A stretch of DNA of 64,000 nucleotides from Sphingomonas sp. Lineage in GTDB: Bacteria > Pseudomonadota > Alphaproteobacteria > Sphingomonadales > Sphingomonadaceae. The position numbers and the translations under genes were made by a program. The stretch covers positions 310,001 through 374,000 of the forward strand of contig JAFOMG010000011.1 in NCBI GenBank assembly GCA_017418975.1, in the 5' to 3' direction. This document shows positions 44,724 to 57,812 of the stretch, one piece after another; the first letter of the stretch is position 1; every line of letters starts with the position of its first letter. The notes under the pieces are model-generated. The model was given only the letters and a program-made list of their open reading frames with translations. It was not told where the DNA came from and ran no database searches.

Positions 44724-45112
44724 GGTCCGTCGACACCAATGTGCTGGCGCGTTTCATCCTGGCCGACGATATGCCGCAGCACAGGATCGCCAGCGCTGTT
44801 CTGGCGGAACCGGTCTGGGTCACGCCGACTGTTTGGCTGGAACTGGGCTGGTTGCTCCACAAACGATTGAAGCTGGCGCGTTCGGTCGTGGCCGACGCAA
44901 TGATCGTCCTTCTCTCGATCGAAACGATACGGACCCAGGGTTCGGATCGCCTGCGCTGGGCCATTGAGCAATACAGGTCGGGCGCGGATTGGGCAGACGC
45001 GATGCACCTGATCATGTCGGAGGACGTGGCTGATAAATTCGCCACTTTCGACAAGGGCGTTGCTCGGCAGGTCGGCGAAGCAGCATCCGTCTCTATCGAG
45101 ATTCTCGCATAA
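44720..45112 (+). CDS. PIN-domain (VapC-type) toxin
   Basis: A 130-residue PIN-domain ribonuclease. The four acidic positions expected for metal binding are visible: Asp5 in VDTNVL, Glu41 in WLELGWLL, Asp93 in DWADAMHL and Asp111 in FATFDKG. PIN toxins cut tRNA or rRNA until neutralised by the antitoxin. It begins inside the antitoxin stop codon. The next gene, thymidine kinase, starts one base after its stop, so the pair has been inserted seamlessly into a housekeeping gene row. Confidence 0.9.
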   Translation: MRSVDTNVLARFILADDMPQHRIASAVLAEPVWVTPTVWLELGWLLHKRLKLARSVVADAMIVLLSIETIRTQGSDRLRWAIEQYRSGADWADAMHLIMSEDVADKFATFDKGVARQVGEAASVSIEILA

Positions 45113-45113
45113 A

Positions 45114-45689
45114 ATGGCCAAGCTCTATTTCTACTATGCCTCGATGAACGCGGGCAAATCGACCACGCTGCTCCAGGCCGATTTCAACTATCGCGAGCGC
45201 GGCATGCGCACCTTGCTGTTCACCGCCGGCATCCATGACCGGGGCGGCAAGGGCGTGATCGATTCGCGCCTGGGCATCAGCGCCAATGCGGTCCCCTTCG
45301 AGGAAGCGACTGACCTGCGCCGCATCGCCGAGGACGCGCATTACGAGATGCCGCTCGCCTGCATCCTGGTCGACGAGGCGCAGTTCCTCTCGCCCGCCCA
45401 GGTCCGCCAGCTCGCCCATCTCGCCGACGAAGTGGGCATCCCGGTGCTCTGCTACGGCCTGCGCACCGATTTCCAGGGCCGGCTCTTCCCCGGCTCGGCA
45501 GAGTTGCTCGCGCTCGCCGATTCGCTGGTCGAGATCAAGTCGGTTTGCGAATGCGGGCGCAAGGCGACGATGAACCTGCGCGTCGATGCCGCGGGCAATG
45601 CCGTGCGGCAGGGCGAGCAGCGCGAGGTGGGCGGCAACGAGCGCTATGTCGCGCTGTGCCGGCGCCACTTCATGCAGCGTACAGCCTGA
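45114..45689 (+). CDS. tdk: Thymidine kinase
   Basis: A 191-residue type II thymidine kinase of the salvage pathway, phosphorylating thymidine to dTMP with ATP. The P-loop is MNAGKSTTLL (Lys15), the catalytic DEAQF motif lies near residues 87-91, and the lasso/zinc region shows CECGRKATMNLR followed by the C-terminal CRRHF, giving the usual zinc-binding cysteines. Length is normal. It starts one base after the PIN toxin stop, with no convincing Shine-Dalgarno of its own, so expression may depend on upstream translation. Confidence 0.93.
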   Translation: MAKLYFYYASMNAGKSTTLLQADFNYRERGMRTLLFTAGIHDRGGKGVIDSRLGISANAVPFEEATDLRRIAEDAHYEMPLACILVDEAQFLSPAQVRQLAHLADEVGIPVLCYGLRTDFQGRLFPGSAELLALADSLVEIKSVCECGRKATMNLRVDAAGNAVRQGEQREVGGNERYVALCRRHFMQRTA

Positions 45690-45745
45690 CTATGCTAAGG
45701 CGCGGGGCAGGAGTGTTCCACATGGTCTTCGAAAGGAGACGAACC

Positions 45746-46150
45746 ATGTTCCGCAAGACCGTCCTCGCGCTGGCGCTGCCGGCGCTGTTCGTCACCTCCG
45801 CTGCCTCGGCGCAGCAGGCCGGCCCCACGCCCGGGCCCAAATCGGGCGAGCCGGCGACGATCCCGTTCATGACCCGGAACGACATCCGCACCTTCGAATC
45901 CACCGACGATGGCGACGGCGTCTACATCCAGGATGCCCGGCGCAACTGGTATTATGTGAGCTTCTTCGGCCGCTGCAACGAGCTGCCCTGGGCGATCGGC
46001 GTGGGCTTCAAGACCTTTGCCGGCGGCTTCCAGATCGATCGCGGCGACACGATCATCGCCGGGCGTGAGCGGTGCAGGATCGACGATATCGTCCATAGCG
46101 GCCCGCCACCGGCCAAGGCGGCGAAGGCCGGCAAGGCCAAGGGCGCCTGA
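45746..46150 (+). CDS. Small exported protein with a Cys pair (DUF6491-like)
   Basis: A 134-residue secreted protein. A Sec signal peptide covers about residues 1-22, ending at Ala-Ser-Ala. The mature domain has IPFMTRNDIRTFESTDDGDGVYIQDARRNWYYVSFFGRCNELPWAIGVGFKT, and two Cys (FGRCNEL and RERCRIDDIV) that could form a disulfide, followed by a Lys/Ala-rich tail. The pattern matches small periplasmic proteins of the DUF6491 type as I recall them. GAAAGGAG upstream fixes the start. Function is unknown. Confidence 0.7.
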   Translation: MFRKTVLALALPALFVTSAASAQQAGPTPGPKSGEPATIPFMTRNDIRTFESTDDGDGVYIQDARRNWYYVSFFGRCNELPWAIGVGFKTFAGGFQIDRGDTIIAGRERCRIDDIVHSGPPPAKAAKAGKAKGA

Positions 46151-46189
46151 CGCTGGCTCCGGCGGCCGGCCTCGGCTAGGGGCCGCCGG

Positions 46190-47083
46190 ATGCATGGCTG
46201 GATCATCCTCGACAAACCTCTGGGCCTCGGCTCCACCCAGGGCGTGAGCGCCGTCAAGCGCGCGCTGCGTGACGGCAAGTACGGCAAGTTCAAGGTCGGC
46301 CATGGCGGCACGCTCGATCCGCTGGCGACCGGGGTGCTGCCGGTGGCGATCGGCGAGGCGACCAAGCTGGCCGGGCGGATGCTCGACAGCGACAAGGTGT
46401 ACGACTTCACGATCTGCTTCGGCGCGGAGACCGACACGCTCGATCTCGAAGGCAAGGTGATCGCGACTTCGGACGTCTTCGTTGACGGCGCGGACGTGGA
46501 AGATGTGCTGGCCGAATTCATCGGCGAGATCGATCAGGTGCCGCCGGCCTATTCCGCACTCAAGATCGACGGCGAACGTGCGTATGACCTGGCGCGGGCA
46601 GGCGAGGAGGTGACGCTCGCGACGCGTCGCGTCACCATCCACGATCTGCGTTATGTCGCGTGGTGGGCGGAGGAGGGGAAGCAATTCGCCACGCTGCGCG
46701 CCCATGTCTCCAAGGGCACCTATATCCGCAGCTTGGCGCGCGACATCGCCCGGGCGCTCGGCAGCGTCGGTCACGTCACGATGCTGCGCCGGGTGAAGGC
46801 CGGGCCCTTCACCCTGGATTCCGCGATTTCGCTGGACAAACTGGACGAAGCCGCTAAGGGCCGCTCCCTTGAACAACTCCTCCTGCCATTGAGGGCGGGG
46901 CTGGACGACATCCCGGCTCTATCCCTCACCCCCGACCAGGCAGGGCTGCTCCGACAGGGGCAGGTTCTGGCCGGGATCGCCAAGGAAGACGGCCAATATT
47001 TCGCGTGCCTGGGGGACACCCCGATCGCGCTGGTGGAGGCTCTATCCGGTCAAATCCGGGTCGTCCGCGGCTTCAATTTGTAA
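46190..47083 (+). CDS. truB: tRNA pseudouridine(55) synthase TruB
   Basis: TruB makes pseudouridine 55 in the T-loop of nearly all elongator tRNAs. The catalytic Asp43 lies in the hallmark [13 protein letters not shown]. The Gly-Trp-x-x-x-Asp-Lys-Pro opening (residues 3-9), [29 protein letters not shown] and the tRNA-binding [17 protein letters not shown] stretch (here [13 protein letters not shown]) are present. The 297-residue length is standard. It stands between an exported protein gene and rpsO in conserved gene order. Confidence 0.96.
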   Translation: MHGWIILDKPLGLGSTQGVSAVKRALRDGKYGKFKVGHGGTLDPLATGVLPVAIGEATKLAGRMLDSDKVYDFTICFGAETDTLDLEGKVIATSDVFVDGADVEDVLAEFIGEIDQVPPAYSALKIDGERAYDLARAGEEVTLATRRVTIHDLRYVAWWAEEGKQFATLRAHVSKGTYIRSLARDIARALGSVGHVTMLRRVKAGPFTLDSAISLDKLDEAAKGRSLEQLLLPLRAGLDDIPALSLTPDQAGLLRQGQVLAGIAKEDGQYFACLGDTPIALVEALSGQIRVVRGFNL

Positions 47084-47103
47084 GCGATGTCGAAGGAAAG
47101 ACT

Positions 47104-47373
47104 ATGTCGATCACTGCCGAGCGCAAGGAAGCGCTCATCAAGGAACACGCCCGCGGCGGCACCGACACCGGCAGCCCCGAAGTGCAGATCGCGATCCTTT
47201 CGGAGCGCATCTCGAACCTGACCGAGCACTTCAAGACGCACGCCAAGGACAATCACTCGCGCCGCGGCCTGCTCATGCTGGTCAACAAGCGCCGTAGCCT
47301 GCTCGACTATCTGAAGAAGAAGGACGAGAGCCGCTACACCGATCTCATCGCGAAGCTCGGGCTTCGCAAGTAA
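47104..47373 (+). CDS. rpsO: Ribosomal protein S15 (uS15)
   Basis: The 89-residue S15 binds 16S rRNA early in 30S assembly and in many bacteria represses its own mRNA. Sequence matches along its full length, including [62 protein letters not shown] precedes the ATG. A rho-independent terminator follows immediately, separating it from pnp, the common rpsO-pnp arrangement. Confidence 0.98.
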   Translation: MSITAERKEALIKEHARGGTDTGSPEVQIAILSERISNLTEHFKTHAKDNHSRRGLLMLVNKRRSLLDYLKKKDESRYTDLIAKLGLRK

Positions 47374-47377
47374 CCGA

Positions 47378-47403
47378 AAAGGCGGCCCTCGGGTCGCCTT
47401 TTT
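47378..47403 (+). terminator. Rho-independent terminator after rpsO
   Basis: AAAGGCG at 47378-47384 pairs with CGCCTTT at 47395-47401 around a ten-base loop, and is followed by T residues to 47403. It starts four bases after the rpsO stop codon. Confidence 0.9.
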
Positions 47404-47407
47404 GTCA

Positions 47408-47529
47408 TTCGGGCACGCTACCGTGCCGAACCGCCTCCGCACCGGAGGCACGACGGGGATCGGCAATCCGGCCGATCCTGGAGCCACGTATGGCTCAACT
47501 CATAGGCCCCCGCTGCATCGGGTAGCGGG
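47408..47529 (+). promoter_or_regulatory. pnp leader with five consecutive hairpins
   Basis: Five stems follow one another: 47408-47430 (TTCGGGCACG/CGTGCCGAA, one bulge), 47433-47449 (GCCTCCG/CGGAGGC), 47458-47477 (GATCGGC/GCCGATC), 47481-47496 (GAGCCA/TGGCTC) and 47509-47529 (CCCGCT/AGCGGG). The last ends 15 bases before the pnp start. In E. coli an RNase III-processed pnp leader hairpin mediates PNPase autocontrol; a similar role here is inference. Confidence 0.65.
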
Positions 47530-47544
47530 AGTGAAGGAAAACAC

Positions 47545-49899
<2,355 letters not shown>

Positions 49900-49929
49900 T
49901 CGTCCGCGGGTAGATCCGCAAGAATGGCG

Positions 49930-49958
49930 AAGGGGTCCGGGTAACCGGGCCCCTTTTT
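49930..49958 (+). terminator. Rho-independent terminator after pnp
   Basis: An 11-bp stem (AAGGGGTCCGG at 49930-49940 with CCGGGCCCCTT at 49945-49955, one G-T wobble) encloses the tetraloop GTAA and is followed by a T-run to 49958. Confidence 0.93.
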
Positions 49959-50090
49959 CGTTTCGGGTCAAATCCACGGAAAATCCACTGGACCCGTAAC
50001 GGGGCCGTTTCTATTCCCCGCCGACCGCCCCGTTCCAGCAATGGGGTGGTGCGTATTTGCGTTATCTTACGCTTCTAAAAGGGGGAATCC

Positions 50091-50675
50091 ATGAACAAGC
50101 TTTTCGCGGCCGCGGCTGCCACGCTCCTGCTCGCGCCCGTTTCGGCCGTTGCCCAGGACCGGGCCGAGCCGGCCCATGACTTTGCCGGCCCGCGCATCGA
50201 GGCCCGCCTCGGCTATGAGACGCCGACGGTCAGCGACGGCAGCGGCGGCGTGTGGAAGATCGGCAGCGCCGTTTCCTATGGCGGCGAGATCGGCGTCGAC
50301 ATCCGCGCCGGCAACAAGGTCGTGGTCGGCCCCTATGCCAATTACGAGTTGTCGAGCGTCTCGCTGTGCGGCGGCGGCCTCTGCCTCGAGGAGACCGGCA
50401 ATCTCAGCGTCGGCGGCCGGCTCGGTTTCGTCGTCGGCACCAAGTCGCTGATCTATGTGAAGGCCGGCTATGCCAGCATCACGCTCGAGAGCAAGTCGGG
50501 CGCCACCTCCGCTTCGGAGAGCAAGAGCGGCATTCAGGGCTCGGTCGGCGTCGAAGTCGGCCTCGGCAAGAAGACCTACGCCTTCCTCGATGCCAGCTAT
50601 GCCGATTATGGGCGCTTCCACAGCGTCAACCTGCAGCGCCGCCAGGTCGCGGGCGGCGTCGGCATCCGCTTCTGA
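50091..50675 (+). CDS. Outer-membrane beta-barrel protein (porin/OmpA-like family)
   Basis: A 194-residue protein with a Sec signal peptide (cleavage near Ala-Val-Ala-Gln, about residue 22) and a mature part of about eight amphipathic strands: FAGPRIEARLGYETPTV, YGGEIGVDIRAGNKVVVGPYANYELSS, LSVGGRLGFVVGTKSLIYVKAGYASITLE and a C-terminal VAGGVGIRF that ends in Phe, the classic outer-membrane insertion signal. A disulfide is possible between two near Cys (SLCGGGLCLEE). AAAGGGGG precedes the start. A hairpin terminator follows. Confidence 0.85.
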   Translation: MNKLFAAAAATLLLAPVSAVAQDRAEPAHDFAGPRIEARLGYETPTVSDGSGGVWKIGSAVSYGGEIGVDIRAGNKVVVGPYANYELSSVSLCGGGLCLEETGNLSVGGRLGFVVGTKSLIYVKAGYASITLESKSGATSASESKSGIQGSVGVEVGLGKKTYAFLDASYADYGRFHSVNLQRRQVAGGVGIRF

Positions 50676-50693
50676 TCGGATCGTCCGGGAACC

Positions 50694-50722
50694 GGGGGCA
50701 TCCGGCGACGGGTGCCCCTTTT
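50694..50722 (+). terminator. Rho-independent terminator after the barrel protein gene
   Basis: GGGGCA at 50695-50700 pairs with TGCCCC at 50713-50718, followed by TTTT. Confidence 0.75.
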
Positions 50723-50827
50723 CCCGTCATTTCCGAAGACTAGCCGGGAAATAGCCGCATCGTCTTGCCTCGGATCAGCATGTCGGGCCGCGCCCTGTGC
50801 TATCACCGGGGCGGTAGGAGGAGGGCG

Positions 50828-51831
50828 ATGACCCAGGTCGATGGCGAGGTTCGCTGGCCGGAGAAGCTGCCGCTTCTCGAGGATCGGCCCTGGCTCCAGC
50901 TCGGTCTGACCCTGGCGATCACCGGGATCGCGCTGCTGATCCGCCTGGCGATCGGGAACATGCTGCCGCCCGGCCTGCCCTATGCCACTTTCCTGCCCGG
51001 CGTGATCGTCACCGCCTTTCTGTTCGGGGTGCGGCCCGGCCTGCTCGCGGCGGTGCTGGGCGGGATCCTCGGCTGGGTGTTCTTCATCAAGGACCCGCTC
51101 CACGACGCGCCGTTGCCGGGCGTCGCGCCGTCAATCTTCCTCTATCTTTCCGCCGGCACGCTGGTCCTGTTGCTGTTCCACTGGATGCAGACGGTGACGC
51201 ACGGGCTGATCGCGCAGCGCGAGCGCAACCATCGGCTGGCCGAGACCCGCACCTTGCTCTTCCACGAGCTGCAGCACCGCGTCTCGAACAATCTCCAGGT
51301 CGCCGCCGGCCTGCTCGCGCTGCAGAAGCGCCATGTCGGCGACCCCGCCGCCCAGGCCGCGCTCGACGAGGCCGCGCGCCGCGTCGGGACGATCGGGCGG
51401 ATCAGCCGCCAGCTCTATCGCTCCGACGGCGGGGCACGGGGCGTGCGCGCGCTGCTCGCGCCGCTGGCCGGCGACGTGATCGCGGCGGACGGCAAGCCGG
51501 TCGCGCTGGCGATCGAGGATCCCGATGCGCTCGAGCTCGCGCCCGACGCCGCGGTGCCGGTGGCGCTGATCGTCGCCGAAGCGGTGGCCAATGCGATCGA
51601 GCACGGCTTTGGCGGGCGGGAAGGGGGGCGGATCGTGATCCGCTGCCGGCGCCGCGAGCCGGGCTTCGCGATCGAGATCGAGGATGACGGACAAGGGCTC
51701 CCGCCCGGCTTCGACATCACCCGCCACGCCAGCCTGGGTCTCCACATCGCCGCGACGCTGGCCGGCCAGCTCGGCGGCCGGTTCGAGATGGTGCCACGGC
51801 CGGGCGGCACGCTCGCCCGGCTGGCGGTGCC

Positions 51832-51835
<4 letters not shown>
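50828..51835 (+). CDS. Membrane sensor histidine kinase of the HisKA_2/HWE group with a DUF4118-like sensor
   Basis: A 335-residue kinase. The N-terminal 125 residues form four transmembrane helices similar to the DUF4118 segment of KdpD (ITGIALLIRLAIGNMLPPGLPYATFLPGVIVTAFLFGVRPG). The dimerisation/phospho-acceptor box is FHELQHRVSNNLQ (His150), typical of HisKA_2, and the ATPase part follows with AVANAIEHGF (N box) and EDDGQGLPPGFD (G1). No response regulator lies beside it. HisKA_2 kinases in sphingomonads often feed the general stress response through PhyR, but that link is not shown here. Its stop shares a CTAG with the convergent LysR gene. Confidence 0.87.
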
Positions 51836-54330
<2,495 letters not shown>

Positions 54331-54331
<1 letters not shown>

Positions 54332-54555
54332 TGCCGCACGTCATGCTCCACCTCGCCGCCGGGCGCTCCGATGCCGAGAAGCGGCGCCTGGCCGATGCGC
54401 TCGCCGCCGCCGTGACGGCCGCGATCGGATCGCCGGCGGAGAGCATATCGGTCGCGATCGAGGACGTGCCGATGGACGACTGGCCGCAATTCTATCGCCG
54501 CGAGATCGCCGCCCGGCCCGCGCTGCTGTTCAAGCCACCGGGCTATTCCTTCTGA
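54331..54555 (+). CDS. Tautomerase (4-oxalocrotonate tautomerase-like) protein
   Basis: A 74-residue tautomerase-superfamily protein with Pro as residue 2 (MPHVMLHLAAGRSDAEKRRLADALAAAVTAAIG), the catalytic base after Met removal, followed by SISVAIEDVPMDDW. It overlaps the cupin gene stop by one base. With the reductase, cupin and alcohol dehydrogenase it makes a LysR-governed oxidoreductive set whose substrate is unknown; such sets often deal with reactive aldehydes or quinones. Confidence 0.82.
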
Positions 54556-54595
54556 ACCCGATTTCCTTCCCCCCAAAGACCAACCGAGGAACATC

Positions 54596-55663
54596 ATGCC
54601 CAGCCCAGCCAAGGCCTATGCCGCCCAGTCGGCGACCGCGCCGCTCGCCCCCTTCAGCTTCGCGCGCCGCGACCTGCTGCCCGACGATGTTTCGATCGAC
54701 ATCCTCTATTGCGGCGTCTGCCATTCGGACCTGCACACCGTGCGCGGCGAATGGGGCGGCACGCTCTATCCCTCGGTCCCCGGCCATGAGATCGTCGGCC
54801 GGGTGACGGCGGTGGGCGGCGACGTCACGCGCTTCGCGGTGGGCGACCTGGTCGGCGTCGGCTGCATGGTCGACAGCTGCGGCCATTGCCCGTCCTGCCA
54901 TGCCGGCGAGGAGCAGTTTTGCGAGACCACCGGTTTCGTCGGCACCTATAATGGCGCGGACAAGGTGCTCGGCGGCCACACTTTCGGGGGCTATTCGGAC
55001 CATATCGTCGTCAAGGACGTCTTCGTCGCGCGCATCCGCCACGACGAGAAGGATCTGGCCGCGGTCGCGCCGCTGCTGTGCGCGGGCATCACCACGTATT
55101 CGCCGCTGCGCCACTGGGAGGCGGGGCCGGGCAAGAAGGTCGGCGTGGTCGGCATCGGCGGGCTTGGCCATATGGGCATCAAGCTCGCCGCGGCGATGGG
55201 CGCGCATGTCGTCGCCTTCACCACTTCGCCCGACAAGATCGAGGATGCGAAGAAGCTGGGCGCGCACGAAGTCGTGGTCTCGCGCGATGCCGAGGCGATG
55301 GCGGCCCATGCCAACAGCTTCGACTTCATCCTGAACACCGTCGCCGTGGCGCACGACCTCAATGCGTTCCTGGTGCTGCTCCGCCGCGACGGCACGATGA
55401 CGCTGGTCGGCGCGCCGGAGCATCCGCATCCTTCGCCGGATATCTTCAACCTGCTGCTCAATCGCCGCGCCATCGCCGGCTCGCCGATCGGCGGCATGGT
55501 CGAGACGCAGGAGATGCTCGATTTCTGCGCCGAGCGCGGGATCACCGCCGATATCGAGATGATCCGGATCCAGGATATCGAGACGGCCTATGCGCGCATG
55601 ACGAAGAGCGACGTGAAATATCGCTTCGTCATCGACATGGCGTCCTTGAAGGCGGAGGGCTGA
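54596..55663 (+). CDS. Zinc-dependent NAD(P) alcohol dehydrogenase (YahK/CAD type)
   Basis: A 355-residue medium-chain dehydrogenase. The catalytic-zinc ligands are Cys39 in the YCGVCHSDLH motif and His64-Glu65 in PGHEIVG; the four structural-zinc cysteines lie in SCGHCPSCHAGEEQFC; and the Rossmann signature is GIGGLGHMGIKLA. The subtype matches cinnamyl-alcohol/aldehyde reductases that reduce aldehydes with NADPH. It begins 40 bases after the tautomerase gene and likely belongs to the same transcription unit. Confidence 0.92.
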   Translation: MPSPAKAYAAQSATAPLAPFSFARRDLLPDDVSIDILYCGVCHSDLHTVRGEWGGTLYPSVPGHEIVGRVTAVGGDVTRFAVGDLVGVGCMVDSCGHCPSCHAGEEQFCETTGFVGTYNGADKVLGGHTFGGYSDHIVVKDVFVARIRHDEKDLAAVAPLLCAGITTYSPLRHWEAGPGKKVGVVGIGGLGHMGIKLAAAMGAHVVAFTTSPDKIEDAKKLGAHEVVVSRDAEAMAAHANSFDFILNTVAVAHDLNAFLVLLRRDGTMTLVGAPEHPHPSPDIFNLLLNRRAIAGSPIGGMVETQEMLDFCAERGITADIEMIRIQDIETAYARMTKSDVKYRFVIDMASLKAEG

Positions 55664-55754
55664 GGATGGCGGCCGGCGCTCCGAACCGGGGCGCCGGTCG
55701 CGGCCATTCGCCGTCCTGCGCGACGCCCCGGCTCCGCCCAGAGGCCGACTGCGA

Positions 55755-56107
55755 AAACGGGAGGCGAGTGGGGAGCTTCTGTTGCCCGGCGCTCCCCGTG
55801 CCGCTGGATTCCGCTTCTGTTGCCCGGTGCGGTCCAACCGCGCATTTTAGAGTAACCTTAAGCCGTTAGGCCGTGGGGTTACGCCGCAATAGCGAGTGCT
55901 TCGTTATCGTTGGCACTTGTGTTTCAGACCGTCGCGGTGGCCCAAGCCGAGAGATAGTCAGCGCTTTTCAACACACGTCGATCCTAGTTCGGCCCCGTCA
56001 TCAACTGCCTTGGCAGGTAGCTGGTGGTGGAGCCGCCGGGTACCGCCCCCGGGTCCGCTGCGCCTATTGCACGCCGTCGTTTATCCCCATAGCCGACCGA
56101 AGCCGGC
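55755..56107 (-). ncRNA. ssrA: Circularly permuted two-piece tmRNA
   Basis: On the minus strand the acceptor piece comes first and ends with CGGCTCCACCA at 56035-56025, preceded by a T arm CCGGG-N7-CCCGG. A 28-base intervening segment (56024-55997) follows, then the coding piece starting GGGGCCG at 55996-55990. The two ends make a seven-bp acceptor stem with a G-U as the third pair, the alanyl-tRNA synthetase identity element. The tag frame at 55914-55879 encodes ANDNEALAIAA then TAA. This is the alphaproteobacterial permuted ssrA, which rescues stalled ribosomes with SmpB. The outer ends (about 56107 and 55755) are estimated. The stretch 55664-55754 before the alcohol dehydrogenase end holds nothing else I recognise. 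Confidence 0.93.
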
Positions 56108-56125
56108 AGCCCCTATATAGGGGCT
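56108..56125. promoter_or_regulatory. 18-bp perfect palindrome over the ssrA -10 region
   Basis: AGCCCCTATATAGGGGCT is perfectly palindromic. Its centre TATATA serves as the -10 of the minus-strand ssrA promoter (with TTTTCA 16 bases upstream as a weak -35) and is followed by a GC-rich discriminator, as in stringently controlled stable-RNA promoters. Confidence 0.55.
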
Positions 56126-56203
56126 CGGCGATTAATGAAAAGGTCAGGCTGCATTTCCTAAGGCCTTCACAGTGCCGCAAACAATTGGCATGGAGGCTGC
56201 ATC

Positions 56204-56635
56204 ATGTTGACCCAGCGTTCCCGCTATGCGCTGCGCGCGATGCTTTTCCTTGCCGGACAGCCCGCCGCGGGCGCGCCCACGCCGATGAACCGCATCGCCG
56301 CCGAGGCGAACGTGCCGCGCAAGTTCCTCGAGCTGATCCTCGCCGACCTGCGCGAGGCGGGCTTCCTCCTCTCGACGCGCGGCAAGGCCGGCGGCTATCG
56401 CCTGGCGCGGCCGACGCACCTTATCTCGCTGGGCGAGATCATCCGGGTGATCGAGGGGCCGCTGGCGCTGGTCCCCTGCGTCAGCCGCACCGCCTATCGC
56501 CCCTGCAACGACTGCAAGGACGAAGCGAGCTGCGCGATCCGCCACGCCATGGCGCGCGTGCGCGACGAGACGGCCCGCATCCTCGACGGCACCAGCCTGG
56601 CCGATGCCGTCGCGGAAGACCTTGCCGCGGCCTAG
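56204..56635 (+). CDS. Rrf2-family transcriptional regulator
   Basis: A 143-residue Rrf2/IscR-type winged-helix regulator. [19 protein letters not shown] and [40 protein letters not shown] form the DNA-binding part. Four Cys (92, 101, 104 and 110) occupy the Fe-S loop, in a C-x8-C-x2-C-x5-C spacing that differs from the C-x5-C-x5-C of IscR, so an Fe-S cluster is plausible but its type is open. It sits divergent from ssrA and shares a CTAG with mscL at its end. No isc/suf genes lie near. Confidence 0.88.
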   Translation: MLTQRSRYALRAMLFLAGQPAAGAPTPMNRIAAEANVPRKFLELILADLREAGFLLSTRGKAGGYRLARPTHLISLGEIIRVIEGPLALVPCVSRTAYRPCNDCKDEASCAIRHAMARVRDETARILDGTSLADAVAEDLAAA

Positions 56636-57063
56636 GCCGCGTTCTTCTTCTTCAGCTCGTCGCGAATCTCGCGCAGCAGCGTCACGTCGGCCGGTTCGGC
56701 GGCGGCGGCCTCTTCCGGCTTGGGGAGCATGCGGTTCACCGCGCGCACCAGCAGGAAGATGATGAAGGCGACGATCAGGAAATTGACCGCCGCGGTGACG
56801 AACGCGCCATAGCCGAACAGCGGCACGCCGGCCTTTTTCAGCGCGGCATAGTCGGTCGACCCGGCCAGATTGGCGGGGATCGGGCCCAGCGCGATGAAAT
56901 AGCTCGAGAAATCGAGCCCGCCAAAGATCTTGCCGATCAGCGGCATCAGCAGGTCGTCGGTGAGCGAGCTCACGATCTTGCTGAAGGCGGCGCCGATGAT
57001 GACCGCCACCGCCAGGTCGATCACATTGCCGCGCGAAACGAACGCCTTGAATTCCTTGAACAT
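56632..57063 (-). CDS. mscL: Large-conductance mechanosensitive channel MscL
   Basis: MscL opens under membrane tension to release solutes in hypo-osmotic shock. The 143-residue protein has the N-terminal amphipathic helix and first membrane helix [33 protein letters not shown], a periplasmic loop and the second helix [22 protein letters not shown], followed by the cytoplasmic helical bundle rich in Glu/Ala ([10 protein letters not shown]). The start at 57063 gives the canonical MFKEFK beginning. Its stop overlaps that of the convergent Rrf2 gene. Confidence 0.95.
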   Translation of the reverse strand: MFKEFKAFVSRGNVIDLAVAVIIGAAFSKIVSSLTDDLLMPLIGKIFGGLDFSSYFIALGPIPANLAGSTDYAALKKAGVPLFGYGAFVTAAVNFLIVAFIIFLLVRAVNRMLPKPEEAAAAEPADVTLLREIRDELKKKNAA

Positions 57064-57221
57064 CCCTTCGGCTCCCGTCTCCTGCCGCCGAGGTGCGGCA
57101 TCCCCGGCATGATGCACGGATGCGGCTCCCGCGCAAATGCCGACTGTCCGATTTCGCTTTCGAACCCCGGTGTGGCCACGGTATAAGACACTCCGAACCA
57201 GATCCGGAGGATCATGACGTG

Positions 57222-57812
57222 ATGAAGCTTCGTGCCGTTCTCGCCCTTGCCGGCGCCGCCCTGCTCTCGGCCTGCGGGCTCAACAGCGTGCCCACCGCGG
57301 AAGAGAATGCGAAGGCGAAATGGGCTGACGTGCAGGCCGCCTATCAGCGCCGCGCCGATACCATCCCCGCGCTGGTCAACACGGTGAAGGGCGCCGCCGC
57401 GTCCGAAGGCAAGATCCTGACCGACGTGGTCGAGGCGCGCGCCAAGGCGACTTCGGTGCAGGTCTCCGCGAACGATCTCACCGATCCGGCCAAGGTCCAG
57501 GCCTTCCAGGCGGCGCAGCAGCAGCTGAGCGGCTCGCTCGGCCGCCTGCTCGCCACCGTCGAAGCCTATCCCCAGCTCCAGAGCCAGCAGACCTTCAAGA
57601 CGCTGATGGATCAGATCGAGGGCAGCAACAACCGCATCACCATCTCGGTGCGCGACTATAACGCGGCGGTGCAGGCCTATAACACCCGCATCCGCACCTT
57701 CCCGGACGCGATCGGCGCCAAGATCTTCTACGGCGCCAAGCCGATCGTTCCGTTCCAGGCCCAGGCCGGCGCGGAGAAGATGCCCGAGGTCAGCTTCGGG
57801 AACAGCAACTGA
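57222..57812 (+). CDS. LemA family lipoprotein
   Basis: A 196-residue LemA protein with a lipoprotein signal (LLSACG; Cys acylated near residue 17). The conserved core is [53 protein letters not shown], helical pairs, and [46 protein letters not shown], the hallmark block. GGAGG lies upstream of both the GTG at 57219 and the ATG at 57222. LemA genes commonly precede TPM-domain genes, as here; the complex is thought to function at the membrane, but its role is unclear. Confidence 0.92.
   Translation: MKLRAVLALAGAALLSACGLNSVPTAEENAKAKWADVQAAYQRRADTIPALVNTVKGAAASEGKILTDVVEARAKATSVQVSANDLTDPAKVQAFQAAQQQLSGSLGRLLATVEAYPQLQSQQTFKTLMDQIEGSNNRITISVRDYNAAVQAYNTRIRTFPDAIGAKIFYGAKPIVPFQAQAGAEKMPEVSFGNSN

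Noticed and set aside
56025..56040. A CCA-ended tRNA gene
   Set aside because: The CCA end and T arm belong to the acceptor piece of the permuted tmRNA; no anticodon arm is present.
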